A DNA stretch of 64,000 nt. Origin: Gillisia sp. UBA3175 (lineage in GTDB: Bacteria > Bacteroidota > Bacteroidia > Flavobacteriales > Flavobacteriaceae). Under the pieces are notes generated by a model. It was given only the letters and a program-made list of their open reading frames with translations, was not told the DNA's origin and made no database searches. Within the stretch, counting starts at the first letter, position 1. Every line of letters starts with the position of its first letter. The position numbers and the translations under genes were made by a program. Shown in pieces: positions 9,340 through 18,076 of this stretch. The stretch is from positions 185,397-249,396 of the forward strand of contig DEXV01000003.1 in the NCBI GenBank assembly GCA_002364325.1. Reading direction: 5' to 3'.

Positions 9340-11742
9340 ATGATCACTAATACCGAATTAGAATTAAAAGGAAATCAGTTCCCTAACAATATAGTTTCCT
9401 ACAAAAAGAATATTGATGTTCTGGATTTTAGAACAGAAAATGATGTAACCCTGCAAATAACTATCGTTCGAGATAGTGTAATTAGATTTAGATATTCTAC
9501 TACTTCCAATTTTGATAAGGATTTTTCTTACGCTATAACAAAATATGCAAGTACTGGTTATAATTATTTAGAGATCGAGGAATCGGCTGTAGAATATATA
9601 ATTACAACTCAAAAGTTGATCTGCCATATAAATAAATTAGATCTTAAAGTAAATATCTACGATGCCAAGGATAAGACTTTGATTAGTCATGACGAGTTGG
9701 GATTTCATTGGGAAGAGAGTTATGAATTTGGAGGCAATATAGTTAAGATGAGCAAGACCTCTCAGGACGGCGAAAGCTATTATGGCTTGGGGGATAAGCC
9801 TAGTCATTTAAATTTGAAAGGTAAGCGCTTTGAAAATTGGGTAACAGATTCTTATGCCTATGGTAAAGAAACAGATCCAATTTATAAGGCCATCCCATTC
9901 TACACTGGCTTACATCACGGAAAATCTTACGGGATATTTTTCGATAATACCTTTAGAACGTTTTTCGATTTTGCGCATGAGCGTAAGAACGTAACCAGCT
10001 TTTGGGCCCAAGGTGGGGAGATGAATTACTACTTTATCTATGGTCCACAAATGACAGATGTGGTAGCAAATTATACAGATCTAACTGGTAAACCCCACCA
10101 ATTACCCGCACTTTGGACTTTAGGCTACCACCAGTGTAAATGGAGTTATTATCCGGAATCTAAGGTGAAGGAGGTTACAGCTAAATTTAGAGAACTTCAA
10201 ATACCTTGTGATGCAATCTATCTGGATATAGATTATATGGAAGGTTTTAGATGTTTCACTTGGAATAAGGAATACTTCCCAGATCCAAAAGGAATGGTTC
10301 AGGATTTATTAAAAGATGGATTTAAAACCATCGTGATCATAGATCCGGGAATTAAAATAGATAAAGATTACGAAGTTTTTAAGGAGGGGTTAGAAAACGA
10401 TTATTTCTGTAGACGTGCAGATGGCCCATATATGAAAGGAAAGGTATGGCCTGGAGAATGTTATTTCCCAGATTTTACCAACCCAAAAGTGAGAGATTGG
10501 TGGTCTGGATTATTTAAAGAACTTATTGAAGATATTGGGGTGAAAGGTGTTTGGAATGATATGAATGAACCTGCAGTAATGGAGGTTCCCAACAAAACAT
10601 TTCCAGATGATGTAAGACATGATTACGATGGAAATCCTTGTAGCCATAGGAAGGCTCATAATATATACGGAATGCAAATGGCTAGGGCCACCTATCAAGG
10701 CTTAAAAAAGTTTGGATACCCTAAGAGGCCTTTCGTAATTACGCGCGCAGCATATTCAGGCACACAGCGCTACACCTCTTCCTGGACTGGAGATAACATA
10801 GCCACTTGGGAACATTTATGGATCGCCAATGTGCAGGCACAGCGAATGGCACTTTCAGGATTCTCATTTATTGGGAGTGATATTGGAGGGTTTGCAGAGC
10901 AGCCTAACGGAGAATTATATGCACGATGGATCCAGTTAGGAGTTTTTCATCCTTTTTGCAGAACCCATTCTTCTGGGGATCATGGAGAACAAGAGCCTTG
11001 GATGTTTGGTGATGAGATCACAGGAATAGTTAAAAAATTTATTGAGCTTAGGTATCAGCTTCTTCCATATTTATACACTTCTTTCTGGCATTATTTAAAT
11101 GAAGGAACCCCCATATTAAAATCTTTGGTGTTATATGATCAGGAAGATATTCAAACTCATTACAGAACAGATGAATTTATATTTGGAGACAAAATTTTAG
11201 TTTGTCCAATAATGGAAGCTAATTCCAAAGGCCGAAGGTTATACCTTCCAAAAGGCAGTTGGTATAACTATTGGAATGATGAATTTAGTATAGGGGGTAA
11301 AGAGATCTGGGTAGATGCAGATCTAGATAGTATGCCTGTTCTTGTGAAGGAAGGTGCAATAATTCCTAAATATCCGATCCAACAATACGTGGGTGAAAAG
11401 GTTATAGAAGAGATCCAACTAGATGTATACTTTAAAAAGGGGAAGGAGAATTCTTTCTTATTTGATGATGCGCATGATGGGTATGATTATACCAAAGGGA
11501 GGTACAGTTTAAGGACTTTTAAGCTTACCGGGAAAACAAATGAGTTGATCATTCAACAACACAAATCCGGAACTTTTATTACGGGTTATAAAACCTTCAA
11601 ATTAAAATTGATTGGTTTGCCGTTCAAAATTTCGAAGATTCAGATTGATAATGAAGAAATAGCTTTTGAAGCGGTAAAAGTAAATGGAGACAATACGTTG
11701 ATCATAGATAAAGATTTTACCGAACTACATATTATGGAATAA
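9340..11742 (+). CDS. Glycoside hydrolase family 31 (alpha-glucosidase)
   Basis: An 800-residue GH31 enzyme, probably cytoplasmic as no signal peptide is visible. The N-terminal GH31 beta domain ends with YYGLGDKPSHLNLKG. The barrel has LDIDYMEGFRCFTWNKEYFPDP, the nucleophile motif GVWNDMNEPAVM (Asp407) and SWTGDNIATWEHL (acid/base Asp485), then SDIGGF and the C-terminal beta domains. GH31 enzymes release glucose from the non-reducing ends of alpha-glucans. Its place after glgACB suggests glycogen or maltodextrin turnover. A 134-base gap from glgB leaves room for its own promoter; TACGTTTA near 9307 is close to the Bacteroidota -7 element. Confidence 0.93.
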   Translation: MITNTELELKGNQFPNNIVSYKKNIDVLDFRTENDVTLQITIVRDSVIRFRYSTTSNFDKDFSYAITKYASTGYNYLEIEESAVEYIITTQKLICHINKLDLKVNIYDAKDKTLISHDELGFHWEESYEFGGNIVKMSKTSQDGESYYGLGDKPSHLNLKGKRFENWVTDSYAYGKETDPIYKAIPFYTGLHHGKSYGIFFDNTFRTFFDFAHERKNVTSFWAQGGEMNYYFIYGPQMTDVVANYTDLTGKPHQLPALWTLGYHQCKWSYYPESKVKEVTAKFRELQIPCDAIYLDIDYMEGFRCFTWNKEYFPDPKGMVQDLLKDGFKTIVIIDPGIKIDKDYEVFKEGLENDYFCRRADGPYMKGKVWPGECYFPDFTNPKVRDWWSGLFKELIEDIGVKGVWNDMNEPAVMEVPNKTFPDDVRHDYDGNPCSHRKAHNIYGMQMARATYQGLKKFGYPKRPFVITRAAYSGTQRYTSSWTGDNIATWEHLWIANVQAQRMALSGFSFIGSDIGGFAEQPNGELYARWIQLGVFHPFCRTHSSGDHGEQEPWMFGDEITGIVKKFIELRYQLLPYLYTSFWHYLNEGTPILKSLVLYDQEDIQTHYRTDEFIFGDKILVCPIMEANSKGRRLYLPKGSWYNYWNDEFSIGGKEIWVDADLDSMPVLVKEGAIIPKYPIQQYVGEKVIEEIQLDVYFKKGKENSFLFDDAHDGYDYTKGRYSLRTFKLTGKTNELIIQQHKSGTFITGYKTFKLKLIGLPFKISKIQIDNEEIAFEAVKVNGDNTLIIDKDFTELHIME

Positions 11743-11807
11743 TAGATCGTTTATTATTGAAATAGCTATAAATAAAGAAATTTAGCAAACAAAGGTGATT
11801 GAACAAA

Positions 11808-11875
11808 AAATTCCCATCAAGATCACTTGATGGGAATTTATAATTTTAATCCAATTCGGAAATTTATATTGAAAA
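11808..11875 (+). terminator. Hairpin after the GH31 gene, joined to a dispersed repeat tail
   Basis: A 13-bp perfect stem (AAATTCCCATCAA at 11808-11820 with 11827-11839) closes the loop GATCAC. It sits 66 bases after the GH31 stop and is a good bidirectional terminator. The sequence after the stem (GGGAATTTATAATTTTAATC, then CAATTCGGAA) nearly matches the sequence that follows the hairpin in each 160-bp repeat next to the tmRNA at 33.1-33.35 kb, so it belongs to a repeat family in this genome. Confidence 0.7.
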
Positions 11876-12145
11876 GAATCCTCGAAGGAAGGCAAAAAAT
11901 AAAAATAACGCTATTCCAAGTTTACCTTCTACCAAAGCCACTGCTTATAAGTGTTAGTTAAGCTAAACTTAAATGTTAAAGATCAGTTATAATAATTAAT
12001 CAAAATAAGGTTTAAACGTCTTCAGATATGCCATGATACGATTTTCAGTTATTCTAAATATCTGATGGCAGCGGAATTATTTAATCACAAGAATATTTAG
12101 AAAAATCCTACTTCAACTAAGTATTCTAAATAGCATTGTGTTCCT
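11876..12145. other. Spacer without recognised gene
   Basis: AT-rich, stop-dense on both strands. A short minus-strand hydrophobic frame ending near 11864 could encode about 23 residues from a GTG, but there is not enough to call a gene. Confidence 0.5.
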
Positions 12146-12298
12146 TTATTCAGATTTTGAAGATAGATTATCCCTAGGTTCTGTATGATCCCTCTTATCC
12201 TTCACCTGATGGTTTATTTTTTTTCCTTGCGTTGCTTCATGATTGATCGATTGTTCTTTCTTACTTGTTTTCTCTGGGTTTGGACTTTCTTTACTCAT
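12146..12298 (-). CDS. Small hydrophilic protein, 50 aa, unknown
   Basis: A complete ATG-to-TAA frame on the minus strand starting MSKESPNPEKTSKKEQSINH and ending PRDNLSSKSE. It is very rich in Lys, Glu, Ser, Asn and Asp and has no hydrophobic segment, so it is probably a disordered cytoplasmic protein. No family is recognised. Flavobacteria often carry such tiny charged proteins near stress genes, but that is only an analogy. A second ORF of similar composition lies 181 bases upstream on the same strand, which makes both a little more believable. Confidence 0.45.
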   Translation of the reverse strand: MSKESPNPEKTSKKEQSINHEATQGKKINHQVKDKRDHTEPRDNLSSKSE

Positions 12299-12479
12299 AA
12301 TATATTGAATTAAATTAAAGTTTTCTTTTTAAATGCGGAAGGAGAGATACTACACTATAATTCTTTATATGTTAGAATAATAGATAATGAATTCTCTTAA
12401 GTTTTAAATTAGTTATTGGTACTTAGATTTTTCAGGTTAAAAAGAACCTGCTTTTCTTCTATACGCAACCAATTTTTAA

Positions 12480-12608
12480 TTACTTCTTATCTTTCTTAGT
12501 TTCCGATTTTTTCTTTTCATCCTCATTTTTCTTCTCGTCTTTTGCTATTCCTTTAGCATGAGGGATTGGGTGTTTCCCTACTTTATCGTCATAATTAGGT
12601 GTTTTCAT
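12480..12608 (-). CDS. Small lysine-rich protein, 42 aa, unknown
   Basis: A minus-strand ATG-to-TAA frame beginning MKTPNYDDKVGKHPIPHAKG, followed by a Lys/Glu/Asp-rich tail ending KKDKK. The N-terminal third is compositionally more specific than the charged tail, which argues against pure chance. No domain is recognised. It may be co-expressed with the 50-residue ORF downstream on the same strand. Confidence 0.45.
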   Translation of the reverse strand: MKTPNYDDKVGKHPIPHAKGIAKDEKKNEDEKKKSETKKDKK

Positions 12609-13160
12609 CTTGAATACTTTTAAGTTAATTTTCTATTTTAAAGAAACTTTTTCTTGCTATTATGAATATAGTTTTTATAGCTATTATTTTAAATCTTGCT
12701 AACAATCTTTAACATTTTTCTGTTAAAGTAAATTTTATTCTAGCAATTAGTTCCTTTTTGAAGTTTGTTGTAATAAAGTTGTCATGGCTTGTGCATGCTA
12801 TAACTGAATAATAATAATATCGCCTAGGATTGATGTTGATATATGCAAAATGAGATAATTATAAAGGTCCTTAAATTTGTAGAAATTCAGAAGTTTAAAT
12901 CCAACAAAGCTCATTATGGAGAAGGTTTTAAAAATTGTAATATTGAATTTATAAACTAATATTCTAACTAATCATGAGCTTTAAATAGGATAATTAAGCT
13001 GATTAAACCCTGAACTTCCTAATTTTTTAATCGATTTCTGTTTTTCTTAACTTTCTAAGTAGTTGGCTGAGAAAATATTATTTAAAGTTTTACTAAATTA
13101 TTTTCTCTTTGTGTCATTTAGAAAAATGTAGCTTAACTTGGCGCTTTAATAAAGAATTAT
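12609..13160. other. 550-bp AT-rich spacer, nothing recognised
   Basis: No open frame with protein-like composition and no RNA gene was seen on either strand. The region presumably holds the promoters of the DUF808 gene and of the small minus-strand ORFs, but no clear TAnnTTTG element stands out. Confidence 0.5.
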
Positions 13161-14039
13161 ATGGCATCTGGATTTTTTGCACTATTAGACGATATCGCAG
13201 CCCTAATGGATGACGTCTCAGTTATGACAAAAGTCGCCGGTAAGAAAACGGCTGGAATATTAGGAGATGATTTAGCGGTAAATGCCGAAAAGGCCTCGGG
13301 CTTTATTTCATCGCGAGAGCTCCCTGTACTTTGGGCTATTACCAAAGGGTCTTTACTAAACAAGCTTATAATTCTACCCGTTGCCTTTCTGTTGAGTGCC
13401 TTTGTCCCCGCAGCTATAAATATAATTTTGGTTATTGGGGGTTTGTATTTGGCTTATGAAGGTGTAGAGAAAATTTACGAATATTTCTTTCCACATGCTC
13501 ACGCCTCAGAGATGCCTGTTTTGGAAGAGCTTACAGAAGAAGAAATTTTAGCGCGAGAAAAGGAAAAGATCAAATCTGCAGTTATAACAGATTTTATTCT
13601 TTCAGTAGAGATCGTTATCATTGCTTTGGGTTCAGTTGCCAAAGAAATTCTTTCAACGCAAATAATAGTAGTTACTATCATTGCTTTGATCGCTACTGTG
13701 GGAGTTTATGGTATTGTTGCACTTATTGTTCGAATGGATGAATTTGGAACAAAACTGATCAATTTCAATGAAAGAGAGGATAGCTTTTCAGATATAATTG
13801 GAAAATTCCTGGTGAACGCCTTACCTAAAGTGATTAAAAGTTTATCGATTATTGGAACAATAGCTTTGTTGCTGGTTTCCGGAGGGATTTTCTCACATAA
13901 CATTTATTTTTTTCATGGTCTTTTTGAAAACATTCCTTCAATAATCGTGGAGTTTTTATTGGGATTGGTAGTGGGACTTATTGTTCTGGCCATTGTGAAT
14001 CTGGGTAAAAAGATATGGAAATCGATGTCCAAGAAATAG
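13161..14039 (+). CDS. DUF808 (YedI-type) inner-membrane protein
   Basis: A 292-residue membrane protein starting MASGFFALLDDIAALMDDVS, the conserved DUF808 N-terminus, then KTAGILGDDLAVNAEKASGF and SSRELPVLWAITKGSLLNK. Hydrophobic segments near residues 70-110, 140-190, 220-250 and 260-285 suggest about six membrane helices. The acidic loop EMPVLEELTEEEILAREKEK lies between helices. The family is widespread and its function is unknown. It stands alone with spacers on both sides. Confidence 0.9.
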   Translation: MASGFFALLDDIAALMDDVSVMTKVAGKKTAGILGDDLAVNAEKASGFISSRELPVLWAITKGSLLNKLIILPVAFLLSAFVPAAINIILVIGGLYLAYEGVEKIYEYFFPHAHASEMPVLEELTEEEILAREKEKIKSAVITDFILSVEIVIIALGSVAKEILSTQIIVVTIIALIATVGVYGIVALIVRMDEFGTKLINFNEREDSFSDIIGKFLVNALPKVIKSLSIIGTIALLLVSGGIFSHNIYFFHGLFENIPSIIVEFLLGLVVGLIVLAIVNLGKKIWKSMSKK

Positions 14040-14470
14040 AGACTTAGGATATCTCAAAAGTTTGAAAGGGAAAGACAAAATTGCGTTTGTGTTCCAACTA
14101 ATTATATTCCTACTATTTTAATTGGATCACTCTTTTTTAGAATTTAAAATTCCTATCTGAATTAAAGCCATCTCGCTAATTTTTTCTATGCTCGCAATCA
14201 TAGTTGTGTCACTGCCCAGGCTTCCGCTTAATAAAAACCTTTCTCCATTTCCAACCTTTAAATCCATTTGGATACAATTAAAAACAAAAGTAACGGGTTA
14301 GTTCTGCCTAAAATTCTAAATAAAAAAACCCGTTCATTTTGAACGGGGAATGAAGGTTTTAACTGAAAATTATTCGATTCTTTTATTATCTCAAAGTAAT
14401 CGGCTAAATTTATTTATAAGTAGTTGGTTACTTTTTTTAATTTACTTATTCTATTCGTGTTTTAATAACT
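14040..14470. other. 430-bp spacer between convergent genes
   Basis: Contains a terminator (listed separately) and a 46-codon minus-strand frame at 14127-14267 (starts MDLKVGNGERFLLSG) with no recognised family. Nothing else is supported. Confidence 0.45.
14321..14347 (-). terminator. Rho-independent terminator for the PLP-enzyme gene (minus strand)
   Basis: The 7-bp stem CCCGTTC/GAACGGG (14329-14335 with 14341-14347) is followed on the minus strand by a seven-T run. It lies about 125 bases after the stop of the minus-strand PLP gene. Confidence 0.75.
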
Positions 14471-16330
14471 TCATATTTTTTCAACAAATTTTAAGAAGAC
14501 TTTTTTATGAAGATCTAGATCCAAATTAGGAGAAAGTGATGCACGTACAATATAATCTTTGTCACCTTCTTTAGTCGTCCCTTGAGTGGATGTTGCTGGT
14601 ATTGTCCAATAGCAACCTTTTAACTGCCCGTAGCTCACACAAAATTTACTTTCATTTGGAATTTCTGTGATCATTAAATTGATCAATTTAAGATTCAATT
14701 CTCTTTTGTGAACTTCTTTTTCTTCATCGGTATTTCCTTTAGTTGGAAGATCTAAGGAAAATACAGATGGAGTAAATCCTTCTTTTGCCAATTTTTCGGA
14801 TACAAAATTAATTTTTGCTTCAGGTAAAGTTTCTTTTATAAAGTTTACAAATTTTCTTGTATTCTTATAAGCATCAATAATTCTTTGATTCATTGAAGGT
14901 AACTGTTCTGCTAGTATCTCATATTGTTGACTTGTAGCTTCATTATCGCAAAGACTTAGATGCATTTCAATTTTTTGCATTAATGCCTCAGTTTTATTAT
15001 TTCCTACGCAGTAACCTGCAGTACATCTTCCACCGCTTGGGAATTTAGAACCACTAGCATAAGAAATGCTTCTAACTTTAGAAAGTATTTTATTTTCACC
15101 TAAAAAGTGTATGTTAGGACAGAAGGTTTGATCTAATATAAAAACAGGATCGATAGCATTTTCGCCCTTTGCAGTTTTACGTTCTTTTGTTAAAACAGCC
15201 TTTAACTTTTCAAGATCAGGAACTTCAACTCTAGGGTTTGTAGGAATTTCAGCAATTATGTATGGGATAGCATCTTCCTTTGCAATTTCTTCTAAAACCC
15301 GATCTATACTTTGCACCATATCATTATCACCATCCACGGGTAAGTCCACTACTTCAACATTATTAGAACAAGCAGCAACTCTTCTTGCTTGGTCATTTGT
15401 GCCGCCATAACAATTTGGAGGAACAATAAATTTGATAGCTTTTCCTTTATGATTTTCTAAAGCATCGTGAATGAGCCCCATCATAATAGCATATTGAATA
15501 GATAGTCCGCTAGAGGCAACCAAAGGTGTTAAATGGGTTCCTGTGATTTCTTTAATTGAATTTAATACAGCGGTTTTGTTTTTGCTTCTTTGGTTGTTGG
15601 CAGAATGATCTTGATGATCTTCTAATGGAGAACCATCTGCAAGAGATTTTAATGCAACAAGAGAGTTTGCCGGTGTCATGGCTACGGTTTCTCTTCTTCT
15701 TACGTGTTGAATGTCGGAGACATAGCTTTCATTTTTTTCTCCGTTCACCACTAGCACACTTCCTAGTTGTTCATGCAGACTAACATAAAAATCGATATTG
15801 GTAGGAAGTTCCATTTTGCGAACTGCAATTTCATCTGAAATAAAAACCGTGCTTCCATCAAATTTTTCGACAGTATTTAAATTTTCTACCTTTTTAACTT
15901 CGAATTTATATCCGTAAACTTTTTTCAGAATTTCGGCATTAAAGATCTCTGGTAAATCGTCTTTATAAAGAATTTGAGTGCTTTTATTTTCTAATAAATT
16001 TTTCCTTAGAATAGCTAAAACAGGAATGGTCGAAGATGAAAAACTGATCACATTATCTGCATCAAGATCATTCAGTTTTGCAATGCCCCATTCTAAAATG
16101 CAGGATAGGGGATGCCCTAAACGAATATAATCGTAAGCGGTTGGCAATATGGATAGAGAAGCAGTCTCGGAATTATTGTTCTCATATAAGGTTTCAAACT
16201 GCCGTAAAAATTGGGTTTTTGCCAATTTTTCATCGTAAATATCCAAGCGGTGGGTAGTGAGTCCTATCCAATCTGTTGGCATATTTTGCAATACGTTTTT
16301 TATATAATTCAGTATTTTATCTTCTTTCAT
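14471..16330 (-). CDS. PLP-dependent Cys/Met-metabolism-type enzyme (cystathionine gamma-synthase fold)
   Basis: A 619-residue fold-type-I PLP enzyme. The cofactor lysine lies in SYASGSKFPSGGRCTAGY (Lys429), preceded by DPVFILDQTFCPN, where the Asp would bind the pyridine nitrogen, and by IIAEIPTNPRVEVPDLEKLK. An upstream core motif is VASSGLSIQYAIMMGL. The N-terminal 200 or so residues are an extension compared with the usual 380-430-residue cystathionine synthases and lyases, a pattern I associate with a Bacteroidota subgroup. The exact reaction cannot be told from the sequence. A terminator follows it. Confidence 0.8.
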   Translation of the reverse strand: MKEDKILNYIKNVLQNMPTDWIGLTTHRLDIYDEKLAKTQFLRQFETLYENNNSETASLSILPTAYDYIRLGHPLSCILEWGIAKLNDLDADNVISFSSSTIPVLAILRKNLLENKSTQILYKDDLPEIFNAEILKKVYGYKFEVKKVENLNTVEKFDGSTVFISDEIAVRKMELPTNIDFYVSLHEQLGSVLVVNGEKNESYVSDIQHVRRRETVAMTPANSLVALKSLADGSPLEDHQDHSANNQRSKNKTAVLNSIKEITGTHLTPLVASSGLSIQYAIMMGLIHDALENHKGKAIKFIVPPNCYGGTNDQARRVAACSNNVEVVDLPVDGDNDMVQSIDRVLEEIAKEDAIPYIIAEIPTNPRVEVPDLEKLKAVLTKERKTAKGENAIDPVFILDQTFCPNIHFLGENKILSKVRSISYASGSKFPSGGRCTAGYCVGNNKTEALMQKIEMHLSLCDNEATSQQYEILAEQLPSMNQRIIDAYKNTRKFVNFIKETLPEAKINFVSEKLAKEGFTPSVFSLDLPTKGNTDEEKEVHKRELNLKLINLMITEIPNESKFCVSYGQLKGCYWTIPATSTQGTTKEGDKDYIVRASLSPNLDLDLHKKVFLKFVEKI

Positions 16331-16440
16331 ATCTTCATTTTTATTAGCGATGAAGTATACGTTAAATAGCGTTCTTTTAAAAACGATTTAAGTGATTTCT
16401 TCGCATTTAACCTTAGTTTAAGATTTCTTGGGTAGCTAAT

Positions 16441-16824
16441 TTAAAGCACCTGTTTTTGGAAAATTTCTTCTAATGTGCTTTGTGGATCATCGGTTAAACC
16501 TGGATGTGTTTTAGAACTCTGAATTATCGTGCTTCTGCAAGCCGATAACCAGCGGAACCGATCTGATACTTCCATAGCGCCGATCTTTCCACCCTCTGCT
16601 GAGCCTTGACAAATCAATTCCCACGCCTTTAAATAATCTTCAAAGACCGATAGATCTACATCTGAACAAAACACCTTTAGTTTTTCCGGATCTATATGAT
16701 ATTTGATTCCTAAGAACTTTTTTCGTTTGCAGAATAAGATAACGCCTACATTAAAGAACTCTTCTCGTTCCACTTTAGGAACAATTCTAATTATAGCATA
16801 TTCAAAAGTGTATTTATCTTGCAT
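16441..16824 (-). CDS. DUF3037 protein
   Basis: A 127-residue protein starting MQDKYTFEYAIIRIVPKVEREEFFNVGVILFCKRKKFLG, the typical DUF3037 opening, with FRWLSACRSTIIQSSKTHPG near the end. The function is unknown. The start overlaps the end of the upstream HipA-like gene by 11 bases, showing translational coupling. DUF3037 genes are repeatedly found beside HipA-like kinase genes, so the two products probably act together. Confidence 0.88.
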   Translation of the reverse strand: MQDKYTFEYAIIRIVPKVEREEFFNVGVILFCKRKKFLGIKYHIDPEKLKVFCSDVDLSVFEDYLKAWELICQGSAEGGKIGAMEVSDRFRWLSACRSTIIQSSKTHPGLTDDPQSTLEEIFQKQVL

Positions 16825-17593
16825 CTGCTATTTCTTTTATGAGTACATCTATCTTAGAAAGGCGTGATTTTAAAAACTCAATATAAGCTGCTCTTATCTC
16901 CTCACCATTTATGCTATCAGATTCGCTAACAAGCCATTCATCTGGAATATTAGTAATTATTTCATTAATTAGATCCTTATCAAATCGATTCTGTATTTCT
17001 TTTGAAGCATCTTCCAATCGAGTTGCCTTTTGTAAGAGCACATGGTCTTTTATAAGAGGGAAAGTTCTGGTAAGATGATTTTCCCAAGTTTTCCAATCAT
17101 GGTGGAAATAAAAACTTGCACCATTATCAATCACCCAAAGTTCTTTATTCCAGTGTAGTAAATTTGTATTCTTAGCGGTCCTATCTATGTTGCTAATTAT
17201 GCTATCTAATAAAACCACCTTTGAAGCGGTTAATGCATCTACTTCACTAACTAAAGGATCAAATGTAATAGAGCCTGACAGGAAATGTAAACCAAGATTT
17301 AATCCAACACTAAATTTTAGTAGATCCTGGATCTCTTCGTCGGGTTCGGTTTTGCTAAAAGAATCATCAAGATTCATAAACACCAATTCCGGAACATTTA
17401 ATCCAAGAGCTCGTGCCAATTCTCCACCTATAAACTCGGCTATGAGTGCTTTTTTACCTTGTCCGGCACCTCTAAACTTAATTACATAGAGAAAATCGTC
17501 ATCGGCCTTTACTATTGCAGGTAGAGAGCCGCCTTCTCTTAAAGGTTGCACATATTGCACAACATTTACCGTGCGAATATCAATTTTATTCAT
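16814..17593 (-). CDS. HipA-like kinase family protein
   Basis: A 259-residue protein resembling the compact HipA-like family that pairs with DUF3037. Visible features are the N-terminal nucleotide-binding region (GGSLPAIVKADDDFLYVIKF, then GAGQGKKALIAEFIGGELAR), the catalytic-loop region SKVVLLDSIISNIDRTAKNT and the metal-binding region LWVIDNGASFYFHH. The order resembles HipA kinases (ISNxDR...DNG), which phosphorylate proteins such as tRNA synthetases, but this short form lacks the N-terminal HipA domain and its substrate is unknown. First gene of a two-gene operon. A toxin-like role is possible but not shown, as no HipB-like antitoxin is present. Confidence 0.8.
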   Translation of the reverse strand: MNKIDIRTVNVVQYVQPLREGGSLPAIVKADDDFLYVIKFRGAGQGKKALIAEFIGGELARALGLNVPELVFMNLDDSFSKTEPDEEIQDLLKFSVGLNLGLHFLSGSITFDPLVSEVDALTASKVVLLDSIISNIDRTAKNTNLLHWNKELWVIDNGASFYFHHDWKTWENHLTRTFPLIKDHVLLQKATRLEDASKEIQNRFDKDLINEIITNIPDEWLVSESDSINGEEIRAAYIEFLKSRLSKIDVLIKEIADAR

Positions 17594-17968
17594 ATTCGCA
17601 AAATTACTAAAATAATGTGGTGGAAATAGGTTTTTGGAAGTGGAGTGGATGGGTTGGTAAATTATGTAAACAAAGGTATATAATATATCAAAAATTTCTT
17701 TCAGAGATTTGTGAAAATTATAAAACTGTTTACAATCCTTTAAATACTTACTTAAATGCTTTACCTAATCAACTTTAGAAAACGACAGAGCCAATATCAA
17801 AGAAAAGTATATGAATATTTCTAGTAAAAATGGGCAATTAGGTAAAAAAACATTCTAAACCATTAATTACAAATTTAACGATGCTTTTGGAAAAAAAACT
17901 GAGTAAAAATTAAAAGAAAAACGGACTGAAACGGATATTTTACTATGGTATTTCTTTGTATTATCATT

Positions 17969-17996
17969 ATTTATTAGAAAATATTTTCTAATAAAT
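17969..17996. promoter_or_regulatory. 28-bp perfect palindrome, candidate operator of the hydrogenase operon
   Basis: The arms ATTTATTAGAAAAT (17969-17982) and ATTTTCTAATAAAT (17983-17996) are exact reverse complements with no spacer. It lies 80 bases before the hydrogenase small-subunit start. A related inverted repeat with the same outer ATTTATTA/TAATAAAT ends lies just ahead of hypF at 32679-32709. It is a candidate site for the TetR protein encoded in the hyp operon. Confidence 0.6.
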
Positions 17997-18017
17997 ATTT
18001 GTATAAATAACACCTAT

Positions 18018-18036
18018 TTAACTGATTTTCAGTTAA
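18018..18036. promoter_or_regulatory. Second inverted repeat ahead of the hydrogenase operon
   Basis: TTAACTGA at 18018-18025 is the exact reverse complement of TCAGTTAA at 18029-18036, with a three-T spacer. Its size suits a dimeric repressor, but the binding protein is unknown. Confidence 0.45.
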
Positions 18037-18076
18037 TTTAATAGTGTTCAAGAATTTTTTAATTCAAAACTATATT

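Larger units (their letters stand above)
17594..18076. other. Regulatory spacer ahead of the hydrogenase operon
   Basis: The spacer separates the divergent HipA-like and hydrogenase genes. It holds two exact inverted repeats (listed separately) within the last 110 bases before the hydrogenase start. The rest is AT-rich with nothing recognised. Confidence 0.6.

Noticed and set aside
11864..11935. 23-codon hydrophobic minus-strand frame from GTG
   Set aside because: Too short and without a start signal; could be the end of a lost gene.
14127..14267. 46-codon minus-strand frame starting MDLKVGNGERF
   Set aside because: No recognised family, no promoter and no neighbour to support it.
18044..18076. 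GTG start extending the hydrogenase small subunit by 11 residues
   Set aside because: The added residues lack a Tat motif or conservation signs, and the extension begins right after the inverted repeat at 18018-18036; the ATG at 18077 is simpler. It cannot be excluded.
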